64,000 bases of DNA from Glycine soja (lineage: Eukaryota > Streptophyta > Magnoliopsida > Fabales > Fabaceae): positions 40,072,966 through 40,136,965 of the forward strand of contig NC_041019.1 of NCBI RefSeq assembly GCF_004193775.1. Direction: 5' to 3'. A model generated the notes under the pieces. That model ran no database searches, was not told where the DNA came from, and was given only the letters and a program-made list of their open reading frames with translations. The position numbers and the translations under genes were made by a program. Positions 19,208 to 28,950 of the stretch are shown in pieces; position 1 is the stretch's first letter; each line of letters starts with the position of its first letter.

Positions 19208-22194
19208 TGTAACACCCTGAAATATTATTAGTAATTATATTTGATGTTTGATTATTTTGTTGTGTTATTTTATTAGTGTTTTATTTTCAAGGAGGTGAGT
19301 TTAGTTATTAGAAGGGTGTTGGTAGTTAAAGCGTTGACTTCTCAAAGAAGCCTCACGAGGAAGCTTCTCGAGGGAGCCTCTTAATGAAGCTTCTCAAGGA
19401 AGCTATCTGAAACTGTCTCAGTAAAAGTGCCCCCCTGCCTTTGTTAACCGTTGGATATTCTTGAAACTTTTCCTAGAGGTTCATAGGACAAATTTCCATG
19501 ATCTGACCGTTGCGATCTTCAATACGACGTCTGGCGTGTGAGGAACTCTTCCTTTCCCGCGAGCAGAAGCACTTGAGTGTTTCAGCCTTTGCTTTTCGTA
19601 TAGCCTTGGAAAAACAACCATTTCTTTCTCCTTCTTTCTTCCAAAACCATTTCCAATGTCTCAAGCTTCTTCTCCATCACCCACAGCCACTAGTAGCCAC
19701 CACGAACCTCCGTTGTTCCCCGTTGAAACCCCACACCGAGAGGAACCCTTCAACCGAAGTGGAATCTTCCAAACTTGCCTCGCGGTTTTGGTTGAGAACG
19801 AAGCCCGGTCTGACCTTCGTGGTTTTCCTTGAGGTAACCGTGATTCTATGCTTGTTCCTTGTTAGTTTTAGCTTGTCTTTGCATCTTTTCTGACTTTGGA
19901 ACCACCATTGTATGTTTTGCGCTTCCTTTGAAAAACACTAGAGAAAGAGACTTCGTAAACGTTATCTTTTCATGAAATGGGTGTTTTTTTTGTGACCTTC
20001 ACTGAACCCCGGTCACATTGGCATGATCGGAATTTCAAAATGATGTTGCTTTTCTAAAATCCGAAACGCCCTTGAGCCCTTTACGTTTTGACAAGGGTTT
20101 TGATTCAGAATATTGTCTTGCTTTTCTAAAACTCGCGTTGGACCGACAAGCATGAATGAGAAAGAGACCTTTAAGTGACGCAAAGAAAAAGTCGATGGGA
20201 AGCTCACAATAGGTGAGGGGAGTTTATTATAAGATTTACCGTTTTGACACCATAGTTAGAGTCAGGGAACCTATCTATGAGAATATATGCATGTCCTTGT
20301 TGCATGATGATTTTTTTCCTTTATAGAAAACAATGTTTTTAACTAATGGGATGTGATATAATTATTATTGATGTGCATGCTAGTTTTCAAGAAAAACTAT
20401 GTTTTGACGAATGGGATGCGATATATTTACTGTTGATGAATGAAATTATTGTCTCTATTTGACTTGTATTGTTTGAAGACCTAGGGAGTGTGAATCTCAG
20501 GCATGAAAAATACATGTATATGCGGAATGTGACTTACTGTTGATGTTGCTATTGATGACTTTAATTGATATGTGGTGATGTTGATATCCATGATGATATT
20601 GATTTGAGATGACGTCAACATGATTTGAGTGTTGATATGTGGTGATGAAGATCATGCCAATATGAATTGATGTTATTATTGATGCTTATGTGAATATGAA
20701 ATGAGGTTGTTGTTGTTGTTGATAACGTCATTGAGATGAGATGATGTTTATGTTGAGAATGATATTGAAATGAAATGTTGATGATGTTGGAAATGCATTG
20801 ACATGTGCATGTTGTGTATGTTCATGGGCGGGGTGCATTGACCTTGTCGGATGTCCCTTGTGTGGGAAACTAGAGTGGTCAAAAAATTTAAGCATTTCTG
20901 AGGGGATGCTTAGGCGCTTTAATTCATCCATGGTCATGTACTTGAGATGCCCATGTTTCATACGTTGGATGTTGTATATGTTCGTGGGGGGGGGGGGTGC
21001 ATTGACCTTGTCATATGTCCCTGGTGGGGGAAACTAGAGTGGTTAAAGAACTTAAGCATTTTTTAGGGGATGCTTAGGCCCTTTAATTCATCCATGGTCA
21101 TGTACTTGAGACTCCTACGTCCATACGTCGTATGTTGTGTATGATCATGAAGGGGGTGCATTGACCTTGTCGGATGTCCCTGGTGAGGGAAATAGAGTGG
21201 TTAAAGAATTTAAGCATTTTGGAGGGAATGCTTAGGCGCTTTAATTCATCTATGGTCATGTACTTGAGACTCCCATGTTTCATGCCTCATATGACACGGG
21301 AAATAGTATAAACTTTGCCAGTAAGTACTTGTAGACCTTATGCGGAGGAATACTTGTACTAGGGGGTGTGTCACTTGGTTTGGAACTCCCTTGAGACTCA
21401 GGTTAATCACCGTGGGGGAGGAGTTGCCTTGCACGACAGGGTGGCCTCGACACTTACTGCCTAGTTTTCCTAAGTGAGAGTGTCATGCGGACACGCTTAG
21501 GCTATTTCCTGGTATTGGTTGATGGTACGTGCCACATTGCATCTGAGAGTTGAGGTCAGGTGCATGCATCACTCTGTGCAGTATTGATTGAATCCATAGA
21601 TGGATGATGAGTAATTGCTGAATGTGGATGTTGAATAACGAATGTTGTGTAAGCTCATAATGTTTGCCTATGTTTCTTGCTAATTGTGGTTATTTGGATT
21701 GGATATTGGTTTTTTTATAATGAACTCACCCTTGCAATTTTGCATCGTGTGGTTGATACCTATGATGATCGCGAACCTTGTTCGTGGGAGCAGAATGGCA
21801 GCAGTAGGGTACAGGGAGTAAGATTCTAGTGAGGAGCCGCCGAGCCGACGTGATGACATTGGTATTATTTTGGGAGAGAGAGTTGTGTTTTTGTAATCAA
21901 CTCCTCCATAGTTGGTTTTCAAGTTTTATTTTGTTGAGTTAAAGATGTAAACCTCAGATTTTATATATATGTATGAACAAATTTAATTTCCATTATGTGT
22001 ATGACGTGTACCGAGTTACTATTCCTACATAATTATATATTCACTTAAGTAATGGTGTGTTGTTGGGTGAATGTATGTCGAGACAAAATTACTTTATTTT
22101 CATAAGCAAAAAATTAAGGGTGTTTTTATTTAAAAAAATTGAATTTATCGCGGTTTAGGATGGTGATATCGTAGCGACAAGGCAAGTTGTTACA
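19208..22194. mobile_element. Solo LTR (2987 bp) inserted in the FAR1 transposase
   Basis: It begins TGTAACACCCTG, ends AAGTTGTTACA and is flanked by the 5-bp target duplication TATAT (19203-19207 and 22195-22199). Coding text of the transposase resumes exactly across it: TIKTIY on one side, NERLKYHCEQ on the other. No primer site, polypurine tract or coding domain is inside, so it is a single large LTR left by recombination. The frame at 19510-19893 shows no known domain. Cleavage-rich short repeats of AAGCTTCTC(A/G)(A/G)G lie at 19345-19405. Confidence 0.85.
20790..21290. repeat. Three tandem repeats of about 155 bp in the solo LTR
   Basis: The unit GGTGCATTGACCTTGTC(G/A) .. TGTCCCTGGTG .. 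AGAGTGGT(C/T)AAAGAA .. AAGCATTT .. ATGCTTAGGC .. TTAATTCATC .. CATGTACTTGAGA is present at about 20830, 20995 and 21155, ending each time in CCATACGT- or TTTCAT-type text. Confidence 0.8.
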
Positions 22195-22850
22195 TATATG
22201 GTTTTGATGGTGTTAACATTTTTTTGGTCTTGATCTTTGATTATCAACAAAATTTGACCAGGCTTCACTATGTTTTTGGTTAATTAATTAACCATAGTTT
22301 TTCATTCACTGCTTAAACGACCATCATATGAATGACCAAGCAAGGTTGCCATCACTTTATGGTTATGGAAACCATATTCTACAGTAACTCTCCACCCTAT
22401 AGTTCTTACCAACCTCCCTTTTAATTTAAAAGGACACCCATATTTTCTGGTTCTTGTAGACTTGTGCACTAACTTGTCTTTGTATTGTTTGTACTTTTCT
22501 TCCTTCCTTTTTTGCAAACCAATATAACATTTTTTTTACTTCTGACTTTGGAATCATAATCACAAACCCATGCTCATTTCCCAGACATTGAGCCGAATTT
22601 AACAAATCATCGCACTCTTCAAAACCCTAAAAGAATCGAAAAAATTATTCAATAACAAAACACAAGGTTGCATAAACACATACCTATAAAAATCATGAAA
22701 TAACTAGAAAAGTCAAGATAGCAAGGTTGCAAATGCATGTTAGTGTCACCACTACCCACATTATCATCATTATCATTCCCTATACCAGTATCACTAGACT
22801 CGACTCCATATGAAACAGAGGGATAGTAAAAGAAACCTTGGCTTCCATCA
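22195..22850 (-). pseudogene. FAR1-type MULE transposase, N-terminal part
   Basis: This is the beginning of the same transposase on the minus strand. A first exon (about 22850-22683) encodes an acidic start (DGSQGFFYYPSVSYG, SSDTGIGNDND) and ends in a GT splice site. A second exon from about 22637 (after TTTTAG) encodes the FAR1 DNA-binding domain: GFEECDDLLNSAQ, then after a slip TRTRKYGCPFKLKGRLV, VEYGFHNHKVMATLLGH. Its text then leads to TIKTIY at the solo LTR. The fold is the WRKY-GCM1 zinc type, and the C..HNH ligands are visible. Confidence 0.75.
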
Positions 22851-23640
22851 TCTATATTTCCCTATCAAGGTGGCATTGTAACCTTATCAAATATATATGT
22901 ATTCCAATCCATTGGCTACACAATCAACATAAAATAACTTGTTATTTTTTAAAAAAAAATATTTATTGTATAATTTGCAACCCAACAAAATTACGATTTC
23001 GTTATGTAACAAGTTTTGTTATTCAATAGAATCTAGATTCCATTGTGTTGCATGAGATGTGAATTTGTAGTACAGTGAAATCGTGATTCTGTTATGCAAT
23101 AAAAAAATATAATACAACAGAATCTAGATTTCGTTGTGTTACCAAAAACACAAAAAATGGAATCATGATTCCTAACATTGGAGACCTATGTGAGTGAAGA
23201 GAAGGAAAAATGGAAGGAATGAATGAACTAAGAAAAGAAAAGAGGAAAGGGTAAAAGGAATGAAGAAAGGGAAGGAGGAAAGAGTAGTGGGGTGAGGAAG
23301 GGTGGGGTGAAAATGCTCAAAGGGTATTTTGGTCTTTGCACTTGGCTAGTAGAGGCCAAGAACAATTTTGTAGGGGCCAATAATAGCACCCTAAATTGGG
23401 TCGTGTTATGGAGTGGGATGTAGTGGAGGATAACATACTTGATAAGTTCCTGAGGGTGAGAGTTCTACTGGATGTCATGAAACCTCTAAAATGTGACACC
23501 CAATTGAAGGTAGGCAATATGGGAGTTCAAATCCTCTCCATTATTTAATAGACATCTCCATTTCTTTTCACTAGTACATGACATTAACCTTATAATATTT
23601 CAAAGGTTGAGATCCAATCCTTTCTATATTAAAAAAAATA
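22851..23640. other. Region upstream of the FAR1 transposase, no gene
   Basis: The interval contains repeated AT-rich words of the type ACAGAATC(G/T)(T/A)GATTC(C/T)GTT (22990-23170), similar to words at 16600-16860, and a purine-rich tract (23190-23290, GGAAGG repeats). It probably includes the 5' end of the FAR1-type element. No coding region is supported. Confidence 0.4.
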
Positions 23641-23665
23641 GAACATTTTTCCTTCAGCAGGTACA

Positions 23666-23690
23666 ACTCTCTCTCTCTCTCTCTCTCATT
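23666..23690. repeat. (CT)n microsatellite
   Basis: An uninterrupted CTCTCTCT.. run of about 24 bases. Confidence 0.9.
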
Positions 23691-23827
23691 GTTATAGGAC
23701 TGCACTCCTCTTTCTCTTGTTGCCATAGGGTGGGACTATGCTAGTTGACGTCATTTTAGACAACACAAAGTAAGTGGAAATTAAAAAAAAAAGTGTTTTT
23801 CCTTCTTTTTTCTTAAATTTTTATTGG

Positions 23828-23949
23828 GTAAAATATGTTTGAGGTTCTAGTAAAATTTGAAAAATATTAATTTAGTCCTTATATGAAAAATATTATGAGG
23901 ATAAGACTAATACTTTTCAAATTTTATATGGACCCCAAACATATTTTAC
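23828..23949. mobile_element. Small foldback element (MITE-like, 122 bp)
   Basis: The left half (GTAAAATATGTTTGAGGTTC..) is the reverse complement of the right half (..GACCCCAAACATATTTTAC) over about 50 bp on each side. No clear target duplication was seen. Such GTAAAATATGTTTG palindromes recur in legume DNA. Confidence 0.6.
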
Positions 23950-24130
23950 ACTTTCTTATTTAATTTTTTCTTAGCATTATCGGAGTTTTGTAAAATTTTA
24001 TATTAGAGGAGATGGATGATAAGAGAATGGTAGGGTTGGTGTTGAGATTTCATAGGCCCATGGCAAAAAATTAATTTGGACCTTTTTATATTTAGGTATT
24101 GGAAAATATAAATATATATATTATATAAAA

Positions 24131-25232
24131 GGCCTAATGATCTAGTTGATCCTTTATCTTATTTTTCTTGGTTTAATTTTATCCTTTATCTTTTAAAAAG
24201 TTCATTTTAGTCCTTTATCTTTTTAAATTGGTTCAAATTGGTCCTTCTGTCCATTGAAAATTAACGTCGTTAATAATTTTAAAAAATTGGCAGCTAAAAG
24301 CCGCCACAAATGTGTTTCTTAGTTTTTTCCCTTCACCTTCTTCCTTTTTTTCTCCCTTCTCCCTTATCTTATACCATTTTCATCTTCAACTCAATAACAT
24401 ACAACAAAAATCTTCAAATCTAGTTCCAAAATGAAGTTCAAAATATATACACACAGTTATGAACCCACTAACAAACTACAGGTGAACCAATATAACCAAA
24501 CCCCTCCCACCTAAGGTAACCACCTCTAAAAATGCATGCTTCCCAAAGACCAACAACGAGCCACCATAATAATTCCACTATTAAACTTCCTATAACTCAC
24601 CACCATATAGGAAAACATGACTGGACAAAATTCAAACTACACCAATGTCATAAAATATAAGAACTCGATCTCCAATATAATGATCAAACCACAACAAGAT
24701 TCACTAAAACTTAAACAATTTAGGCAGTATAATGGAGAAGAGTACAATTCATAATCACTGTGTTACATGCCATAAATTCAGAAATTCAAAGACCCAAAAC
24801 CGAAAATCAAATGGCAAAACCTAACACCTCTAACGGTGGCGCCTTCCTCATCTACCAGTATGACTCGAAGATCTGCCTTGCCTAGATTTGACTCAATTGC
24901 ATTGGGATTCAAGCCAACGCCAAACCCATGCATTATCGACCTTTCGTTCTCCCTTACCATCAAGGTCCACAATAAAGACTTCTTCTCCCTTGTCGACGGT
25001 GGCCACATCAAGACGTGCAACTTCCTCGCTGGTGTCATTCAATTCAATACTAGAGAGGATGCATTTAGTCACTGATATTTGTAAATTATTAATGACATCC
25101 ATTTTTAAAGGATGGAAGGACCAATTTGAACCAATTTAAAAAAGATAAAGAACTAAAATAAATTTTTTAAAAGATAAAGGACTAAACTGAACCAAAAAAA
25201 TAAGATAAAAGGACTAAAAAAATCATTTGGCT
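24131..25232. mobile_element. Pack-MULE-like element (1102 bp)
   Basis: Terminal inverted repeats of about 120 bp (GGCCTAATGATC.. and the complement of ..ATCATTTGGCT, both continuing with TTTAGTCCTTTATCTT words) enclose 850 bp of other sequence. A perfect 9-bp duplication TATATAAAA flanks it (24122-24130 and 25233-25241), the length expected for Mutator-like elements. No transposase is present. The interior carries a gene-like fragment. Confidence 0.85.
24836..25072 (+). pseudogene. LEA_2-like gene fragment captured by the Pack-MULE
   Basis: The plus strand has an open frame with PRFDSIALGFKPTPNPCI followed by IDLSFSLTIKVHNKDFFSL. The latter resembles the start of the LEA_2 (late embryogenesis abundant, hydroxyproline-rich family) domain, in which a beta-strand of the type DLSxSxTxKVxNxDxxS is typical. 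The text after about 25000 no longer fits the family. There is no membrane segment or complete domain, so this is a fragment. The base composition (richer in G and C, with C-ending codons) differs from the AT-rich surroundings, which supports capture from a gene. The assignment rests on one short block and could be wrong. Confidence 0.4.
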
Positions 25233-25241
25233 TATATAAAA

Positions 25242-27040
25242 AGAAGTAGACACATAATTAAATTAAAAATTACATGTTTTCTTATATTAAACGAATAACA
25301 TAGCTTTAATAAATCTCAAAATGATATACCATATTTTTAATTCAATTTATTCCTAAAACAATTACATAACATAAATATTTACACATAATGTAGGCATGAC
25401 AATGGAACAAGTTGATCATAGGATGGACTCTCCCTATCCCATCCATTCAGAAAGGTGAGATAGGTTCACATTTAAAAAGGTAGATATATATTTTTTAGAT
25501 CCATCTTGATCTCGATTAAGTTTTACAAATTTAGGTAAAGCTATGAGGAAACCATCACATTCTTTATACCTTCAATGGAAGTTTTATTATCATAGAATGT
25601 ATCCCAATTTTTGGCCTAATTCTTCATCTGATGATTGATTCAACCTCTGATAAAAAATATATACCTTGGTTCTTTTTTATCTCTTCAACAAGTTTAGTAA
25701 TGAGCATAATGACCCCCTATTGTTCCAATGGGCAGAAAGAACCTATGATTAGCTTTTAGGGAACTTTCCAAACAATTAATTTCAACAAAATCTTTCAATT
25801 TCTTATTTTATTATTTTTAACTCTATGTAATCCTCTATCTGTAGAGTACATTGAATGTACAAAAATGGCTATAACATTATATATTTATAATTTAATTTAA
25901 TTGTACTATGTTTCAATTCTATCGTCAACAAAATATCATTTCATATTTTTGTTCTTTATTAATATACTAATATTTAGTTTTTTTCATTTATAATTTGAGT
26001 TTTTGTTTTTTTTTCTTATTTTGTTAAAAAAATATTTTAAGTCCATTATCATAGATCAATTACATGTTGATAGGTTGCATTGAGCTAAAAATGCATTCAG
26101 TATAGGCTTATGAAGGTAATAAATAAAAAAGAAACTAACAACGAACATAATAATACTTTTTAATCTTTTTAATCGCATATGTCACATCTTAATTTGAACA
26201 AAAATGAGATATAAAATAAAAATAATTTTAATTTAGTTATAAAAATAACCTAAATAATATAAAAAATATTTAATGACTATAATTTTTTTTTAAATATTTT
26301 GGGTCCCTTTTAGTTGTGAGTCCTATGTCGTCATACCTCCGGACTTGTTAGGGCTGTCCCTGGAGAGTGGGAATGGAGGAGGAGCTAACAGCTAAGTGTG
26401 AAAAGTGTGTTTTGAGAAGCATAAATATATCTTTAGAGGATTGACATTGAGAAAATGTGTTAACAAATGTGTATTTAGACTCCAAGATTTATACTTGTAT
26501 CTCATGATTTGGTACATAGCTCCCTGCTGGAGTTTTCCTCCCAGCTTGGTCTACTATTGTTATTGTTGCTTCTTGACAAAAAGCCAACCAAAGTTTTATT
26601 CCCACAAGCCAAAAGTTTGATCTTCTATTAAAAATTTCTTTGTAGGAAAGATCTTTGGATCATAGGAAATGGTTGGTAGGTTCTTCAAATACTTAAATGG
26701 TTAATTAAGCAAATAAATCTTTAATGGTAACCTCTCTTGGCAAAGGGAGAAATTCATAATGAGGATGAAACTTTTGTGAAAAAAGAGAGTATAGAACATT
26801 TTTTTTCTTATCTTTTTTCCATTTAAGTTTCTTTCTCAAATTTGGGCACAATGCTTCTTAAAGTGGATAGGTTTATAATCTGTTATATATGCAGTAGAAA
26901 AGAGTCAAACCAACAATTAGTTGTGAAAACTCAAATTTTCAAAATAGATAACTCTTTCTCAATTCCATGTTCTTATCATGCCTCTTCTCTAGTATAAAAT
27001 TTTATTGAACCACCATTATGTTGAAAGAATATTAAAATAA
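25242..27040. other. AT-rich spacer, no gene seen
   Basis: I see no coding region, element end or structured repeat here. The small frames are low-complexity. Confidence 0.6.
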
Positions 27041-27417
27041 GACTTAAATATGTTTTTGATCCCTAGTAAATAATGAATTTCGTGTTTGTTTTCTAATAAA
27101 TTTTTGTTTTGTGTTGAGTCCCTAATAAAATATTTTTATTTTTTATTCTTGATATTTTGTTTGTCTAATAAATTAGAAAATTGTGTTTGCTTTCTAATAA
27201 ATTAACAAATTTTGTTTTAGTCTGTATTAATAACAAATGAAAAATATTTATCATGAAGTAAACACAAAATTTACTAATTTATTAGAAGTTAAAAATAAGT
27301 GTCAAGGACAAAAAAAATTGTTGTTTTATTAGAGATTCATCGGCTTACTAAAAAAAATTTATTAGGGAGCAAATAAAAAATTAGATATTTATTAGGGATA
27401 AAAAACATATTTAACCC
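27041..27417. mobile_element. MITE of 377 bp with 9-bp target duplication
   Basis: The ends GACTTAAATATGTTTTTGAT and (complement) GGGTTAAATATGTTTTTTAT form inverted repeats that continue imperfectly through most of the element. TTAAAATAA flanks it on both sides (27032-27040 and 27418-27426). The size and duplication length fit a Mutator-type MITE. Confidence 0.8.
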
Positions 27418-27704
27418 TTAAAATAAAAAAAAGAAGGCATTTTTTCCCATTAAATGTTCAATGTTGTCTAAAATAGCACAACCTCACTCCCGCAATGAGA
27501 AAGAGCGAGGGTGTCAGTGCAGGGATGTAAAGAAAGGGGCGTATCCTAAAAAATAAAATAAAGAGAGAAAGAGAGGGGCCCAGTTGTTGAAGAAAGAAGT
27601 TCAATATTCTCTTTAAAAAAAAAATTGAATCTCAAGCTTTGAAATGTTTCAAGGCCACGTAATGTCCATTTCTTTAAAAAATGGAGAGGAGCTAAACTCG
27701 CAAC

Positions 27705-27853
27705 ATGGATATTATAAATATCTCTTTCAAATATGAGAGACTTTGTAATTTCTGGTATGGATGCGAAAGTTTGGATCACCAACTGAAAGTGTGTCACATG
27801 CAAGATGAAAGCTATGATGAGGAAGATGTTGATAATCTCCCATTTGGATGTGG
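27705..27853 (+). pseudogene. LINE ORF1 fragment, left part
   Basis: The frame FKYERLCNFWYGCESLDHQL followed by CHMQDESYDEED and NLPFGC matches the CCHC knuckle region of plant LINE (non-LTR) ORF1 proteins. These usually read YERLPxFCYxCGxLGH.., and end in LPYGCW. The first zinc Cys is Trp here. Homology stops at 27853, where the CACTA-like insertion begins, and equivalent downstream text continues at 37631. Confidence 0.65.
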
Positions 27854-28254
27854 CGACACGACTAAAAAAGTACTTTTTACAAAGACGGTTGTCCAAAAAC
27901 CGTTGTAATTTGGATAGTGATGACTTTTTTTTAATATTTAGAACATCTTTGCAAAGAGGGTTTTTTGTCAAAATCATCCTTGAAATTAGATACTCAACAT
28001 TGGTTTTGCAAAGAAACTCTCGTTGAGCGGGTTTTTATTTTTGTGGTTCCACACACTCTCGCTCGTTTTCAACTTTTCATTTCCCCTACAGTGTTCCTCT
28101 CCTCTCATCCTCACAATTGATAAGATGTCCTCCCAGTCCTCGCAATTTAAATTCGTGACAAAATCAGTTCTCATTGTCTTTGTCTTTAAATTAAAAGGTG
28201 GGAAGCAGAATAAAAGAAGAGTATAGGGCAAGGTTGTCACAAAGAACAGAATCG

Positions 28255-28419
28255 ATGGAATATGGTGAGATTGAAGAGGAATCACTAGAGCCACACAAGT
28301 CGAAGGAATCACCCTACGAAATGTTGTGCAACAACAAGAACTCCGTAGAGAACATTGTCACCGATATGCTCTCCATTAAAAAAGATTGTAAACCCAAGAA
28401 ACTCCTTCGAGATCTCGTA
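28255..28419 (+). pseudogene. THO5: THO complex subunit 5 fragment (N-terminal exon)
   Basis: Fifty-five residues from ATG 28255 fit the start of the plant THO5 protein, a subunit of the THO/TREX complex that couples transcription to mRNA export. The blocks are MEYGEIEEESLEPHKSKESP, NKNSVENIVTDMLSIKK and KPKKLLRDLV. After about 28419 the similarity ends and unrelated GC-richer sequence follows. Full THO5 proteins have several hundred more residues, so this is only one exon. Its start codon, acidic beginning and reading frame are intact. It sits in the same orientation as the WDR6 fragment that follows. Confidence 0.6.
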
Positions 28420-28950
28420 CTTACTTTGGTTTTTTTGGGGGGGAGATTAAAAATTTCCCAAAACGCATGGGCACCGCAAAAACCCTTCTTCTTCACTCTC
28501 GTGTTCTGCCCTTCTGCATGCGTTTTCTCAATTCGTTCCCAAGAGGCATTGGCACCCACACAACGGCGCAGCCTCCCTGCAGCTACGGTCTCCATGTCGG
28601 CGCAACCTCCACTGCCGATGGCGACAAACGTTTAATTTGGGAATCGTGATGGTGGCGCACTGAGACCAGTGGCAACGAAGACACAATGAGGCTATTATTT
28701 TGTTGCTTATGGAAAGCATTTCTCCTGAATCAATTTTCATGTTTTTGTGGGGCAATTATTTTTGTTTGCATGACAAAAACATGAATCATCGTATTCTGTT
28801 GCTTCCCTGAACTTTCAAATTTAATTAGTTTATCTCATGATGAGCTAGTGCGTTAAGTGTAATGTATTTTCAAACATGAATCTGCTCAACGAACTCATGC
28901 TTAAAGCCTTAAACCCTACTTCACTGTAACTGTATTGTTGAAGGAGCTAA
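28420..28950. other. Unassigned GC-richer segment between captured fragments
   Basis: 28436-28700 is richer in G and C than its surroundings (for example CACCCACACAACGGCGCAGC) and looks like another captured coding piece, but no frame shows a family I recognise. 28700-28950 is ordinary AT-rich sequence, perhaps the WDR6 upstream region. Confidence 0.4.

Noticed and set aside
19510..19893. 127-residue plus-strand frame in the solo LTR as a gene
   Set aside because: No recognised domain, and it lies within an LTR bounded by exact target duplications.
16500..23400. Defined terminal repeats and target duplication for the FAR1/OTU MULE
   Set aside because: Similar ATTGGCCC words occur on both sides but I could not align clean termini.
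24778..25038. Minus-strand frame opposite the LEA_2-like fragment
   Set aside because: It is the shadow of the plus-strand fragment, which fits a known family better.
28467..28755. Overlapping frames on both strands in the GC-rich piece
   Set aside because: None resembles a family I know. I recorded the interval only as a possible captured segment.
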